DNA of 64,000 bases from Muribaculaceae bacterium (GCA_017619355.1 JAFZSO010000065.1:1-64000), one strand, 5' to 3'. Counted from the stretch's first letter, positions 51,832-61,168 are shown. Translations and numbers: made by a program. The notes: generated from the letters alone by a model not told the origin.

Positions 51832-53433
51832 TTAGTCGTTGAAGATGGAGGTGCCGAGGATGAGGTTGATGAGGGCGGTGACGTCGCTCACGTTCACCTT
51901 GCCGTCTTTCATGATGTCGGCGGCTTCGAGGTCAACAGGCCTGGTGCCGAGAATCATGCCGATGAGGGTGGTGACATCGCTCACGTTCACCTTGCCGTCG
52001 CCATTCACATCGCCAGCCAACACGTTTTCCTCAACAATGTGGGTGAATCGTGCCCAGCGCAGCCAGGAGTTCTCATACATGCTTTTCAGACCCTTGGGCA
52101 CATAAAGGGTGCAGTTGTCGTAGTCGAGTTGGTTAAACACGGTCCACTCATGGGTCACGGTGTTGATGTAACCCATCTCAATGGCATGATTCATCTGCGC
52201 ATGCACTTCCGTGAGTCCGGAGCAGTAGCCAAAGGAGTTGTCGCCAAGAGCCACTACCGTGTAAGGCAGGGTGATGGATTTGAGCCCGGCCTGCTGGTAG
52301 AAGGCGCGTTCGCCCACACCCACGGTGTTGTCGCGCAGCTTGATGCTGGTGCCCTCGGGCACGGTGCCACGATAACCGAGCGCCACGTTGCCAATATAGA
52401 TGAGTCCCTGTGGCTGGCGGTTGAGCCATGCTGTGTTGTAGAAAGCATGGTATTCAATGTTGGCCACGGTGGGAGGCAAGGCAATGGAGTCGAGTGCCGT
52501 GCAGTTGTAGAATGCGCTTTGGAGAATGGTAGTAGCTCCATAGGGGAACTCAATGATTTGCATCGCCTTGCACGCGCGGAATGAGATGTTGCCCAAAATC
52601 TTGAGGCTGGCTGGCAGATGCACACTTGTGAGTCCAGAACATCCGTCAAAGAGCCCCTCGGCAATATAGTCAATGGCATCGGGCAGCACCACATCGGTCA
52701 GGTTTTTGCAGTTGACGAAGCAAGAGTTGCCAATGGAGTCGACCGACTCGGGGAAGGTAATGGAGGCCAGTTTGTTGCATCCGCTGAACACATCGTTGCC
52801 AAGGGTCTTGACATTGCCGCCAATGGTTACGGTCATCAGGTTGGTGCACTGCTTGAATGCCTCAGAACGGATGAGGTTGACGTCGTTGCCCACATTGAGC
52901 GTGGCCATGTTACACCTGTAAAATGCGTAGGGCATGATGGTGGTGACACCGGCTGGTATGGTGAGGTCGGTCACTACCTCTCCGTTCAGATACAGCATTT
53001 TAGAACCGCCATAGAATGGATTGGCGGTGGCAGCCGCAAAGGTGATTTCGCACCACCGTTTCAGGTCGGTGATGTGAATTTGCTTGAGCTTGCTCAACGA
53101 GCCGAAGGCGGCAGTCTCCATCTTGGTGATTGAGGGTGGAATGGTGATTTTTGTGATGGAGTTGTTGCTATAAAAGGCATAGGAGCCTATGGTCGTCACA
53201 TCATAAGTCTTGCCCGTGGCAGGGTCAGTGGCCGTGGTGGGGATGTTGATTTCGGTGATACCGGCATAGTTTTCCTTGTTCTGCTTCACCATGTAGGTGA
53301 CAGTGGCAGTAGTGCCGTCGTCGTTGATGAGATACACGATGTCACCGTCCTGGAAGTCATAGGCGCTTGCCGACAATGCCGCCCCTGCGAGCAAGGCGAA
53401 AACCAGGAGATAATGAGAGTAGAAATGTTTCAT
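51832..53433 (-). CDS. BspA-like leucine-rich-repeat secreted protein with C-terminal dockerin-like domain
   Basis: The 533-residue protein has a signal peptide (YLLVFALLAGAALSASA) and about ten LRR_5/BspA repeats, for example ITKITIPPSITKMETAAFGS, LASITFPESVDSIGNSCF and LKSITLPYTVVALGDNSF. These form a solenoid used by oral and gut Bacteroidales for adhesion. The C-terminus has two calcium-binding dockerin type I-like repeats (DVNGDGKVNVSDVTTLI and DIMKDGKVNVSDVTALI) whose DNA is also nearly identical. The start is only 7 nt after the porX stop, so it is probably cotranscribed with porX. Confidence 0.9.
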   Translation of the reverse strand: MKHFYSHYLLVFALLAGAALSASAYDFQDGDIVYLINDDGTTATVTYMVKQNKENYAGITEINIPTTATDPATGKTYDVTTIGSYAFYSNNSITKITIPPSITKMETAAFGSLSKLKQIHITDLKRWCEITFAAATANPFYGGSKMLYLNGEVVTDLTIPAGVTTIMPYAFYRCNMATLNVGNDVNLIRSEAFKQCTNLMTVTIGGNVKTLGNDVFSGCNKLASITFPESVDSIGNSCFVNCKNLTDVVLPDAIDYIAEGLFDGCSGLTSVHLPASLKILGNISFRACKAMQIIEFPYGATTILQSAFYNCTALDSIALPPTVANIEYHAFYNTAWLNRQPQGLIYIGNVALGYRGTVPEGTSIKLRDNTVGVGERAFYQQAGLKSITLPYTVVALGDNSFGYCSGLTEVHAQMNHAIEMGYINTVTHEWTVFNQLDYDNCTLYVPKGLKSMYENSWLRWARFTHIVEENVLAGDVNGDGKVNVSDVTTLIGMILGTRPVDLEAADIMKDGKVNVSDVTALINLILGTSIFND

Positions 53434-53440
53434 ATAATGG

Positions 53441-54985
53441 TTATTTAGGGGTTAGCGTGACAAGCGGCACGAGCATCTCTTCCATGGAGATGCCGCCGTG
53501 CTGGAAGGTGCCGTTATAGTACTGCACGTAGTAGTTGTAGTTGTTGGGATAGACAAAGAAGTCGTTGTTCATGCTGAAGATGTAGGTCGATGAAACATTG
53601 GGCGCGGGCAATCCGAAGCGCTTGGGGTTCTTGATTTCGAACACCTGCTTGGAGTTGTAGCTCAGATTCTTGCCTATCTTATAACGCAGGTTGGTGTTGG
53701 TGTTGCGGTCACCAATCACCTTAATGGCGTTATCGACCTGAATGGTGCCGTGGTCGGTGGTGAGCACCACCTTCCATCCCTGTTCAGCGATGAGTTTGAA
53801 GATGTCGAAGGCATAGGAGTTGCGGAACCACGACTCGGTAATGGAACGGTAGGCCTCATCGGTCTTGGCGAGTTCGCGAATCATCTTCGACTCGGTGCGG
53901 GCATGCGAGAGCATGTCCACGAAGTTAAACACCATGACGTTGAGGTCATAGTTCTTGAGACTGGCAAAGTTCTGGATGAGTTTTTCGCCTCCAGCCGAGT
54001 CGTTCACCTTGTTGTAGGAGAAGCGATAACGCATGCGATAGCGGTTGAGAAGGGTCTGGATCAGGGGCGATTCGTTCAGGTTCTTGCCCTCCTCTTCGTC
54101 TTCATCGACCCATAAATCGGGGAACATCTGCTCGATGTCAACAGGCATGAGGCCAGAGAAAATGGCATTGCGTGCATATTGTGTGGCAGTGGGCAGAATG
54201 GCAGAGTAGAGCAATTCGTTGTCGGTGTTGAACAAGTCGTTAAGCAAGGGGCTGATGGTCTTCCACTGATCGAGTCTGAAGTTGTCGAAGACTATGAAGC
54301 ACACCTTCTCACCTTTCTCAAGCAAGGGCTTGACGGCAGTCTTGAACACTTCGTGGCTCATGAGCGGGTGCTTGTCGGTCGAGATCCATTGCTCATAGTT
54401 GCGCTTGATGAACTTGGCAAAGGCGGCATTGGCCTCGGTCTTTTGCATGCGCAGCATGTCGCCCATGCCGGTCTCGGTGTTTGATAGCGTGAGTTCCCAG
54501 CGCACGAGCGTTTTGTAGATGTCATACCAGTCGTCGATAGTGCTCGCCGAGTTGATGGTCTGGCTGATTTTCATGAACTCATGCTGGTAGTCGGCAATGA
54601 CCTTGTCGGCCACAATGGTGTTGCTATGCAGATGCTTTTTGATGGACGAAAGAATCTGCATGGGATTGACGGGCTTGATGAGGTAGTCGGCAATCTCGCT
54701 GCCAATGGCCTGGTTCATGATGTTCTCCTCCTCGCTCTTGGTAATCATGATGACAGGGACATTAGGCTGCTGAATCTTGATTTGCTGCAGTGCCTCGAGT
54801 CCACTGATGCCAGGCATGTTCTCGTCGAGAATAATGAGGTTGAAATTGGTCGAAGTCATTGCATCGAGCGCATCGCGACCATTGGTGACGGTCGTGACTT
54901 CGTAGCCTCTTCCCTGCAGGAAAAGAACATGTGGCTTGAGAAGATCAATCTCGTCGTCGGCCCAAAGTATTTGTTGTTTGCTCAT
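53441..54985 (-). CDS. porX: PorX: response regulator receiver fused to PglZ domain
   Basis: The 514-residue protein has an N-terminal receiver domain (ILWADDEIDLL; phospho-acceptor D54 in LIILDENMPG; VIMITK) and a helical bundle. A C-terminal PglZ domain of the alkaline-phosphatase superfamily carries VFDNFRLDQW, SGLMPVDIEQMFPD and the metal-site TTDHGTIQV. In P. gingivalis, PorX with kinase PorY controls type IX secretion genes, and the PglZ domain is a zinc phosphodiesterase acting on oligonucleotides. The ATG is 18 nt after the PorW-like gene stop and a BspA-like gene follows after 7 nt. No PorY kinase gene is visible in the window. Confidence 0.95.
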   Translation of the reverse strand: MSKQQILWADDEIDLLKPHVLFLQGRGYEVTTVTNGRDALDAMTSTNFNLIILDENMPGISGLEALQQIKIQQPNVPVIMITKSEEENIMNQAIGSEIADYLIKPVNPMQILSSIKKHLHSNTIVADKVIADYQHEFMKISQTINSASTIDDWYDIYKTLVRWELTLSNTETGMGDMLRMQKTEANAAFAKFIKRNYEQWISTDKHPLMSHEVFKTAVKPLLEKGEKVCFIVFDNFRLDQWKTISPLLNDLFNTDNELLYSAILPTATQYARNAIFSGLMPVDIEQMFPDLWVDEDEEEGKNLNESPLIQTLLNRYRMRYRFSYNKVNDSAGGEKLIQNFASLKNYDLNVMVFNFVDMLSHARTESKMIRELAKTDEAYRSITESWFRNSYAFDIFKLIAEQGWKVVLTTDHGTIQVDNAIKVIGDRNTNTNLRYKIGKNLSYNSKQVFEIKNPKRFGLPAPNVSSTYIFSMNNDFFVYPNNYNYYVQYYNGTFQHGGISMEEMLVPLVTLTPK

Positions 54986-55003
54986 GATTCAATAGTGTTT
55001 AAT

Positions 55004-58000
55004 CTAGTTCTTGTCGTCTGAATTATCAGAATTGACAGAATCGCCAGAGTTTCCCGAGTTGCCCGAATTGCCGGATGTCCCTGGTTTACCGTTAGAGGAG
55101 CTTGCAGCGCTCTGGCTCTTGCCTTTACCCTTGTTGCGGTTTTCGCGTTCGGCCTTGCGCTGTTTGGCTTTCTCCTTGGCTTCGCGCTCCTTCTCCTTGC
55201 GACGCTGTTCGGCGGCCTTCTTGCGTTCCTTGGCCTCCTTTTCTTTCTGCTTCTGGTAAGCTTTGCGCTCGGCTTCGCGTTCCTTCTGGCGTTTCTTGCG
55301 TTCTTCGGCCTTTTGTTTGCGCTCTTTCTCCTTATCCTTGAGCTGCTGCTTGCGCTCCTCTTCCTTCTGCTTCTTGGCATCGGCGCGCTCCTTCTGATCC
55401 AGCTTCATCTGCTCTTCTTTAGCCTTGTGGGCGTTCTTCACCGAGTCCTCACGAGCCTTTCGGTTCTGCTTGAGGGTTTCTTCACGGTTCTTCTGAGCAT
55501 TCTTCACCGAGTCTTCGCGTGCCTTGATCTGCTGCTCTTTGAGTTTGGCCTTGTCTTTCTCGGCCTGCTCACGCTGTTTCTGCTCGTTTTCACGGGCCTT
55601 GGCAGCCTCTTTCTCAGCCTTTTCACGGGCTTTGGCGGCTTCTTTTTCGGCCTTTTCGCGAGCCTTGGCAGCTTCTTTCTCGGCTTTCTCGCGTGCTTTA
55701 GCCTCTTCTCGGGCAGCTTTCTCGCGATCTTTTTCGGTCTCGCCCTTCTTGTCGCGGATGCTGCGGGTGGGTTTCTGTCCAGGATCGGTCAGGTTGGTCT
55801 GAGCATCCTGCTTGGTGGGGTCGGTTACCTCAACTGTATTGATGTTGGTGTTTACATCGGTCACCGGTGTCGTGGTCAGGTCGGTGTTCAGGTCTGGCGT
55901 GACCACAGGAGTGATTTCAATTGTATCGGTATCCAACTGAATAGGCTGGATGTCGGGTTCATCATTATTGTCGGGCTCAACAGTGGTGACGGGTTTCACA
56001 ACCGATGAATTGTCGGTTTTGAGCGCAGGGGTGACATCGAGCGGATCGGGCTCACCAGTTGTGGTCGAGGTACCGTCCTGCTGCTGTTGATTCTGCTTCA
56101 GGAATTTGTTGCGTTCAACATTGGTCTCTTCCTGGGTCTTCTTATCGTCCTTCTTACCCTTCTTGTCGTCTTTCTTGCCTTTCTTGTCCTTCTTGTCGTC
56201 TTTAGGCTTCTTTTCATCTTTCTTGCCTTTGACGCTCTTGATGGGCTTCTGGTCGTCGTCGCCGCCGGCCTGTTCTTGGTCGTCGTCAACTTTTTCACCA
56301 TCTTTGAGTTCAGGTACCTTTGCCTCAACTTTCTTGGTGTTCTCTTCGTCGAGATAGCGGAAGTAATCCTCAAATGAGCGGCCCTCACGCAGCAGCAGAT
56401 TGAAGTTGTCTTCGCTGATGAGCACCTGATGCACCTGAGGCGGCAAATCCAGTTCCTTGTCACCATCGAAGGTGGTCTTGTAGTTCTTCAGCTCGGCATA
56501 GTTGTCAAATCCCTTCACGATGAGGAGTCCCAGATTGCTGAAGTTCATCTGCTCAAGGTCAAAGTCCTTATAGGTGTAGTTGCTGAAGTTGTGTTTAGCC
56601 ACCTCATAGAGCAGCACATTGCTCCTGATGGAGTCGGTTGAGTAGACGAGGATGAAGTATTGTGGCTTGTCCTGTCCCTCGCTGAATGGCGTGAACTCCT
56701 TCTCTATGGCCGCAGCGGTGGTATCGTTGCTCAGTCGCATGGTCCACAGCATGCCACGGGCATTCTCACCGCCGCCATTAAGCTGGCGTCCCTGGTTGAT
56801 CTGCTTCACCATCGAGGAGGCGGTAGGGGTAATATCTGTTTCGGGATAGCGCTGGAGCATCTCCTTGAGCGTTTCCTTGAACTTGTCGTAGTTCCGTTCG
56901 GTCACATAGGCCAGTGCGTCGATGAACATGAACTTGGGCATAAGCTTCGACAACGGGTAGGTGCGCATCATCTCGGAATAGGCGGCATGCACGGCACTAT
57001 TGTTGTTGTTGAGATAATTCTCGTAGGCCTGCTCGTACATGCGTTCCTGTACCTTCTCCATATTCTTGAGGTTCTCAAGATAGTTGGGATCTTGCATGGC
57101 CTGGCCATACTTGGAGTCGGCAAATTCGCTCAATATCATGCTGCGGTAGTACTCGGCCTGCGTGTGGTCGCCATTGCGCATGTGCATGAGATAGAGGTTG
57201 TAGTAGGCGTCGAGCCGGTAGATGTTGTCGGGATAGCGGCGCAGCAGTTCGGCAAACTGGAAACCTGCCGCGTCAAAGTCCTCGAGTTTATCCTTGAGAA
57301 TGAGACCTTCGTTGTAGAGGCCCTCTTGAATCACGTCGTGCGACGTCTGTATCTCCTCAGGGGTCTTGGGAATCTGCTTGAGGTAGTATTCCTCGTAGTG
57401 CGGGTCTTCGGCCCGTTCAAGCGCCTTTTTGTCGACCTTGGTGCTGTCAGATGCCAGAGCGGTGGAGTCGCCATTCTGGGTCAGGTCGCTGTCGTCGTCG
57501 GTGTTCTCTTCGAGCGAGAAGGTGGCTTTATTGCGGCGGCGCCAGTTGTCTTCAAGTTTGCGGTTACCCCATTGCTTCTGGAAGGCGGTCTTGCCGGCAT
57601 TCTTGTTGGCGGTGTTGTAGAAGTACCACGACTTGTCGTTGTTCATCTGGTAGGTGGTAGGAGCATTGGCATTGCCTTGTTTTCCACCTTGCTGTCCTTT
57701 TGCTGCCTGCTGTGCCATATATTCTTCACGGGCGGCATTCTCGGCTTCCTCTTTTTCCTTTTTCTTGAGGTCATCGATAATCTTCTTGATGATTTTCTTC
57801 TGTTCTTCAAGAGGTAGTTGCGAGAGGCGCAAGAGTGAGTCCTGGAGGGTCACGTTCTGGGCATAGACGGCGAGTTCGTCGAGCACATCGCTGCGCTTCT
57901 TCAGTTCCTTGTAGTTGGGGTAGTCCTCGTTCACCTGCGTGATGCCCTCGGCATAGCATGGCTGTGCCAGGTCATACTTGTGCTGAGCGAAATAGACGCC

Positions 58001-59101
58001 GCCCAGCGTGAGCTGGCTGATGGCCTTGTCGATGCCGTTGCGGGTACTCTTCTCGGCAGCAAGCTTGTAGTTCTCGATGGCATTGACCGTGTCGTTGCGC
58101 GAGAGGTAGAGGTTTCCTATGGCGTAGTAGATCTGATCGAGGTAGTCTTTGTTGCGGTCATAGCGGGTCATGGACTTGAGCGAGTTCACCTCGGGCTTGA
58201 TGTTGTCGCCCTGGAATACGGCACTTTGCTTGATGCGTGCGTTGAACTTGGTGCGGTAGGTAGATCCGCTGCTGCTGCCAGCGCGCTTGTAAGCAAGGTA
58301 GGCGTTCTGCTTGTCGCCCACGCTCTCATAGAGCTGGCCGAGCAGGAAGTTGAGTCGCACCTTCTGCGCGCCGCCAAATCCCTTGATAGCCTCGGCGAGG
58401 TAGGGGATTGCCTCGGCGTCTCGCTTGTCCTTGATGTAGTAGTCGGCAAAGGCGAGGTTGGCCAGCGAGCGTCGCTTGCCGTCCTCAATCTGGTCGGTGT
58501 GGATATGTGCTAGAATGTTGTCGGCCTCGGTGGTCCATCCCATGGCGCAATAGCTGAGCGCTTCCCATATTTTGGCCTCTTCCACGAGGTCGGGTTTCCA
58601 GAAGAAGTGTCGTGAAATGTAGTGGAAAGTGGCGGCCGAACTCAAGAAGTCGCCTTTCATGTACTCGGCCTTAGCGAGCCAGTACCAGGCATTGTGCAGG
58701 AAGGGGTTGTACTCGTCGCGCTTGAGCCATTCCTTGTACTTGGCATCGTTGCCCTTGCCAGCTTTCTTTTTGGGTTTCTTCTTGATGGAGTGCAGGGCGA
58801 TGGCCTTCTGCATCTTCTCGATGGTGCGGTCGAAGCTGCCGCCCCCCTGGGGCGACTTGGGATTGGCCTTCGACTCGGCGGGGTGTATGAAGACGCGCTG
58901 CGAGTAGTCGTCTTCGTAGTCGTTTTCGAGAATCTTTATCTGTTCGTCATAGTTTGTCTTGCCGTGGTAGTAGACATTATATCGTGTAGTGAATGCTTGC
59001 CAGAATCGTGAACCGGCAGTGTTTTTCTTGGCGCTACACGCCTCGAAAATCATCGCCGAGAGGATGATGGCAAGCGGTATGTATTTGATAAGTTTTTTCA
59101 T
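55004..59101 (-). CDS. porW: PorW/SprE-like TPR lipoprotein with long charged coiled-coil tail
   Basis: The 1365-residue protein has a lipoprotein signal (AIILSAMIFEACSAKK, lipid Cys 22) followed by the conserved NTAGSRFWQAFTTRYNVYYHG segment, typical of PorW/SprE-like proteins. TPR-like repeats cover about 130-420 and a further helical region runs from 590 to 760. A domain with YFILVYSTDSIRSNVLLYEV lies near 830-900. The tail is unusual: from about 930 there is a Lys/Asp-rich stretch, a Thr/Asp/Val-rich stretch (about 1020-1100), then a K/E/R/A coiled coil with repeated AAKAREKAEKE units (about 1110-1340) and a Gly/Asn/Ser end. P. gingivalis PorW is about 600 residues. It is the gene before porX. 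Assignment as a type IX factor is by similarity and neighbour only. Confidence 0.78.
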   Translation of the reverse strand: MKKLIKYIPLAIILSAMIFEACSAKKNTAGSRFWQAFTTRYNVYYHGKTNYDEQIKILENDYEDDYSQRVFIHPAESKANPKSPQGGGSFDRTIEKMQKAIALHSIKKKPKKKAGKGNDAKYKEWLKRDEYNPFLHNAWYWLAKAEYMKGDFLSSAATFHYISRHFFWKPDLVEEAKIWEALSYCAMGWTTEADNILAHIHTDQIEDGKRRSLANLAFADYYIKDKRDAEAIPYLAEAIKGFGGAQKVRLNFLLGQLYESVGDKQNAYLAYKRAGSSSGSTYRTKFNARIKQSAVFQGDNIKPEVNSLKSMTRYDRNKDYLDQIYYAIGNLYLSRNDTVNAIENYKLAAEKSTRNGIDKAISQLTLGGVYFAQHKYDLAQPCYAEGITQVNEDYPNYKELKKRSDVLDELAVYAQNVTLQDSLLRLSQLPLEEQKKIIKKIIDDLKKKEKEEAENAAREEYMAQQAAKGQQGGKQGNANAPTTYQMNNDKSWYFYNTANKNAGKTAFQKQWGNRKLEDNWRRRNKATFSLEENTDDDSDLTQNGDSTALASDSTKVDKKALERAEDPHYEEYYLKQIPKTPEEIQTSHDVIQEGLYNEGLILKDKLEDFDAAGFQFAELLRRYPDNIYRLDAYYNLYLMHMRNGDHTQAEYYRSMILSEFADSKYGQAMQDPNYLENLKNMEKVQERMYEQAYENYLNNNNSAVHAAYSEMMRTYPLSKLMPKFMFIDALAYVTERNYDKFKETLKEMLQRYPETDITPTASSMVKQINQGRQLNGGGENARGMLWTMRLSNDTTAAAIEKEFTPFSEGQDKPQYFILVYSTDSIRSNVLLYEVAKHNFSNYTYKDFDLEQMNFSNLGLLIVKGFDNYAELKNYKTTFDGDKELDLPPQVHQVLISEDNFNLLLREGRSFEDYFRYLDEENTKKVEAKVPELKDGEKVDDDQEQAGGDDDQKPIKSVKGKKDEKKPKDDKKDKKGKKDDKKGKKDDKKTQEETNVERNKFLKQNQQQQDGTSTTTGEPDPLDVTPALKTDNSSVVKPVTTVEPDNNDEPDIQPIQLDTDTIEITPVVTPDLNTDLTTTPVTDVNTNINTVEVTDPTKQDAQTNLTDPGQKPTRSIRDKKGETEKDREKAAREEAKAREKAEKEAAKAREKAEKEAAKAREKAEKEAAKARENEQKQREQAEKDKAKLKEQQIKAREDSVKNAQKNREETLKQNRKAREDSVKNAHKAKEEQMKLDQKERADAKKQKEEERKQQLKDKEKERKQKAEERKKRQKEREAERKAYQKQKEKEAKERKKAAEQRRKEKEREAKEKAKQRKAERENRNKGKGKSQSAASSSNGKPGTSGNSGNSGNSGDSVNSDNSDDKN

Positions 59102-59209
59102 ATAATAATACTGATATTATTGAAATAACGGCAGTATTGCTTTTTTATTGTGTGCCTATGCGTGAATATTGCAAAAGGTGCTGTGTGATACTTGTTTGTA
59201 AACACTTTT

Positions 59210-59635
59210 TTATTTGCTGGGCGGTGTGGGTTGCGGTTCGTTGTAGAGCATGAGAAACTCGTCGTGAAGAGGCGCTGGCAGGATGATGCCACGCTTTTTG
59301 AGCGACTGCCGCCAGCCGAGCAAGTCGACGTGCTGCAAGGTGTAGAGCACATCGCGGAACTGCTCCATTTCGTCGGCTGAATATTGGTCGGCAGTTCGGC
59401 CTTTGAATTGGTCGAGTTCCTCGTCGTCGTAGTACACGATATCGGAGCAAGCGGCTGTCAGGATTTGGTCGGAGGGGCACACATCGTTAATACCGCAGCA
59501 GTCGTCGGCACAGGAAGTGGTGGGTTGCTGATTGTCAGTGTCTTGTTTTTCAGCGCTTTCGGGTTTCTTGTCGGTGAGGTAGAGTATGGTTCCCACCAGC
59601 ACAAGGGCGCCCAATATGATGTAGGCAGGTGTCAT
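59210..59635 (-). CDS. Membrane-anchored Cys-rich protein, Bacteroidales family of unknown function
   Basis: The 141-residue protein has one N-terminal span (AYIILGALVLVGTILYL), a polar linker, a Cys-rich segment (CADDCCGINDVCPSDQILTAAC) and a soluble end with IVYYDDEELDQFKGR and a DVLYTLQHVDLLGWRQSL helix. Related proteins beside aroA are common in Bacteroidales and are sometimes labelled phospholipase without clear reason. The cysteines could bind a metal or form disulfides in the periplasm. Its ATG overlaps the aroA stop (ATGA at 59632-59635), which points to translational coupling. The 108-bp gap to the PorW-like gene shows no promoter match. Confidence 0.8.
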   Translation of the reverse strand: MTPAYIILGALVLVGTILYLTDKKPESAEKQDTDNQQPTTSCADDCCGINDVCPSDQILTAACSDIVYYDDEELDQFKGRTADQYSADEMEQFRDVLYTLQHVDLLGWRQSLKKRGIILPAPLHDEFLMLYNEPQPTPPSK

Positions 59636-60867
59636 GATTGTTGAGAGATTGAGAATCCTGCCTGCTCGAGGTGGTGCCAGAAGAGCGGGTAGGACTTGTT
59701 AACTACTTGAGCATCATTGATGACGATGCCCGGAAACTTGGTGACAGTCAGGGCAAAGGCCATGGCCATGCGGTGGTCGCTGTGGGTGTCGATGCGGGGT
59801 TCTGATTGTGGCTCAACGGTTTCGAAGTGCCATTGCAGGGCATCGTTGCCCTCGATTTGGATGTCGTAGCCCAGCTTGCGCAGTTCGGTGCGCAGTGCTT
59901 CGAGGCGGTCGCTCTCCTTGATGCGCAGGGTGTGCAGACCCGTGATGCGGAAGGGGCGCCCCAGCAGGCACAGAGTGACGATGAGCACTGGCGCAAGGTC
60001 GGGTGTGCCGTTGAGGTCGGCAAAGGTGGAGCAGCAGCACTGTGACGCCCGTGAACAATCGAGGTGCAGTTCCTCACCATGCCAGTTGGCGGTGATGCCC
60101 ATCGAGGCAAAGATTTCGGCTGTGCGGACATCGCCTTGCAGCGATTCCTGTCGCAATCCGTCGAGGGCGATGCTTGACTGCGGCAGCAGTGCCTGAAGGG
60201 CAAACCAGAACGCGGCGGCGCTCCAGTCGGCCTCAACAGCGTAGTCGTGCGGCAGATACTCACCTGCCGGTACATGAATCAGATTATCCTGCCAAGAGGA
60301 TTGGATGCCGAACTCTTGCATGAGTTGCAGGGTCATATCGATGTAGGGCCGCGAGGTGATTTCGCCCGTGATTTCAATCGTCAAGCCGCCGATGTGCGGG
60401 GCGATCATGAGCAGTGCGGAGATGAATTGCGAACTCACATTGCCCGGCATGCTGATGTGGCTTTCTGCAGCCAGTTGAGAGCCGGTGATGCGCAAAGGGG
60501 GAAAGTCTTCTTCTCCAGCATATTCAATGCTGGCCCCAAGTTGCCGCAAGGCATCGACAAGAGGGGCGATGGGGCGGTGATTCATGCGGTCGTCGCCGCA
60601 GAGTGTGACGGTGCGGTCTTGCCGAGTGGCGAAGTAGGCGGTGAGAAAGCGCATGGCAGTGCCGGCCGCTCCCACATCGATGGTATCGCTTTGGGCCATC
60701 AAGGCTTGTTGCATGGCAGCGGTGTCGTCACACTGAGCAAAGTTGAAGATGCGGAACGGCTTGGCACATAACGCCCTGATGAGCAGCAGCCGGTTGCTGA
60801 TGCTCTTGGAGGCAGGCAGTGCAATGGTGCAGTTGCTGCGTTGAGGTGCTGTGAGCCGATAGTTCAT
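59632..60867 (-). CDS. aroA: 3-phosphoshikimate 1-carboxyvinyltransferase (EPSP synthase)
   Basis: The 411-residue cytoplasmic enzyme joins shikimate-3-phosphate and PEP in the shikimate pathway. Landmarks are PASKSISNRLLLIRAL (shikimate-phosphate site), GAAGTAMRFLTAYFA, GNVSSQFISALL, NGTPDLAPVL with the catalytic Asp, RIKESDRL, and DTHSDHRMAMAFAL. ATG 60867 gives the normal N-terminus (MNYRLTAPQ). The frame extends 62 codons further only because the upstream 33-bp repeats contain no stops. It leads a minus-strand run into the small membrane protein and perhaps porW-porX. Confidence 0.95.
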   Translation of the reverse strand: MNYRLTAPQRSNCTIALPASKSISNRLLLIRALCAKPFRIFNFAQCDDTAAMQQALMAQSDTIDVGAAGTAMRFLTAYFATRQDRTVTLCGDDRMNHRPIAPLVDALRQLGASIEYAGEEDFPPLRITGSQLAAESHISMPGNVSSQFISALLMIAPHIGGLTIEITGEITSRPYIDMTLQLMQEFGIQSSWQDNLIHVPAGEYLPHDYAVEADWSAAAFWFALQALLPQSSIALDGLRQESLQGDVRTAEIFASMGITANWHGEELHLDCSRASQCCCSTFADLNGTPDLAPVLIVTLCLLGRPFRITGLHTLRIKESDRLEALRTELRKLGYDIQIEGNDALQWHFETVEPQSEPRIDTHSDHRMAMAFALTVTKFPGIVINDAQVVNKSYPLFWHHLEQAGFSISQQS

Positions 60868-60891
60868 GCGCAAAAACAATGAATGTTTAGG

Positions 60892-60899
60892 CAAATTTA
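60892..60899 (-). promoter_or_regulatory. -7 element for aroA
   Basis: TAAATTTG on the minus strand, 24 nt upstream of the aroA ATG. Its presence supports the short N-terminus. Confidence 0.5.
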
Positions 60900-60940
60900 C
60901 AACAAAAAGTTCAGATGGTGCATCAGAAAGGTGGTTAGAT

Positions 60941-61072
60941 AACAAAAAATGCAAGGTTAAAACAACACTTTTAGGCAAAAAGTGCAATATTGACCTTGCA
61001 TTTTTAAGGGAAAAGTGCAATGTTGACCTTGCACAATATGGCAAAAAGTGCAACTTTTACCTTGCACTTTTA
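60941..61072. repeat. Four 33-bp tandem repeats between aroA and lolD
   Basis: Units at 60941-60973 (divergent), 60974-61006, 61007-61039 and 61040-61072 follow the pattern GGCAAAAAGTGCAA-(T/G rich 5)-ACCTTGCA-C/T-TTTTA. Each unit has an internal inverted repeat, GTGCAA with TTGCAC/TTGCAT. The 322-bp spacer holds nothing else except promoters for aroA and lolD. Confidence 0.85.
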
Positions 61073-61160
61073 GGTGGAAAGATAGTATGAAAACAGCCTT
61101 TGAAACATCTTTGTTTAGGGTTTTCTTGCTACACCTGGTGGGGAAATCGCAATTTTTGTG

Positions 61161-61168
61161 TATCTTTG
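61161..61168 (+). promoter_or_regulatory. -7 element for lolD-nigD
   Basis: TATCTTTG, 21 nt before the lolD ATG. No matching -33 element. Confidence 0.5.

Noticed and set aside
60868..61053. N-terminal extension of AroA
   Set aside because: The extra 62 residues are repeat translation, the -7 element lies inside, and the normal EPSP synthase N-terminus starts at 60867.
60941..61072. CRISPR array
   Set aside because: Units are 33 bp with no unique spacers, and no cas gene is in the window; the same holds for 43557-43670.
60866..61090. 74-codon plus-strand ORF as a real gene
   Set aside because: It exists because the 33-bp repeats have no stops in this frame; its start overlaps the aroA start codon on the other strand and no promoter or family similarity supports it. 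It is kept only as a question in the findings.
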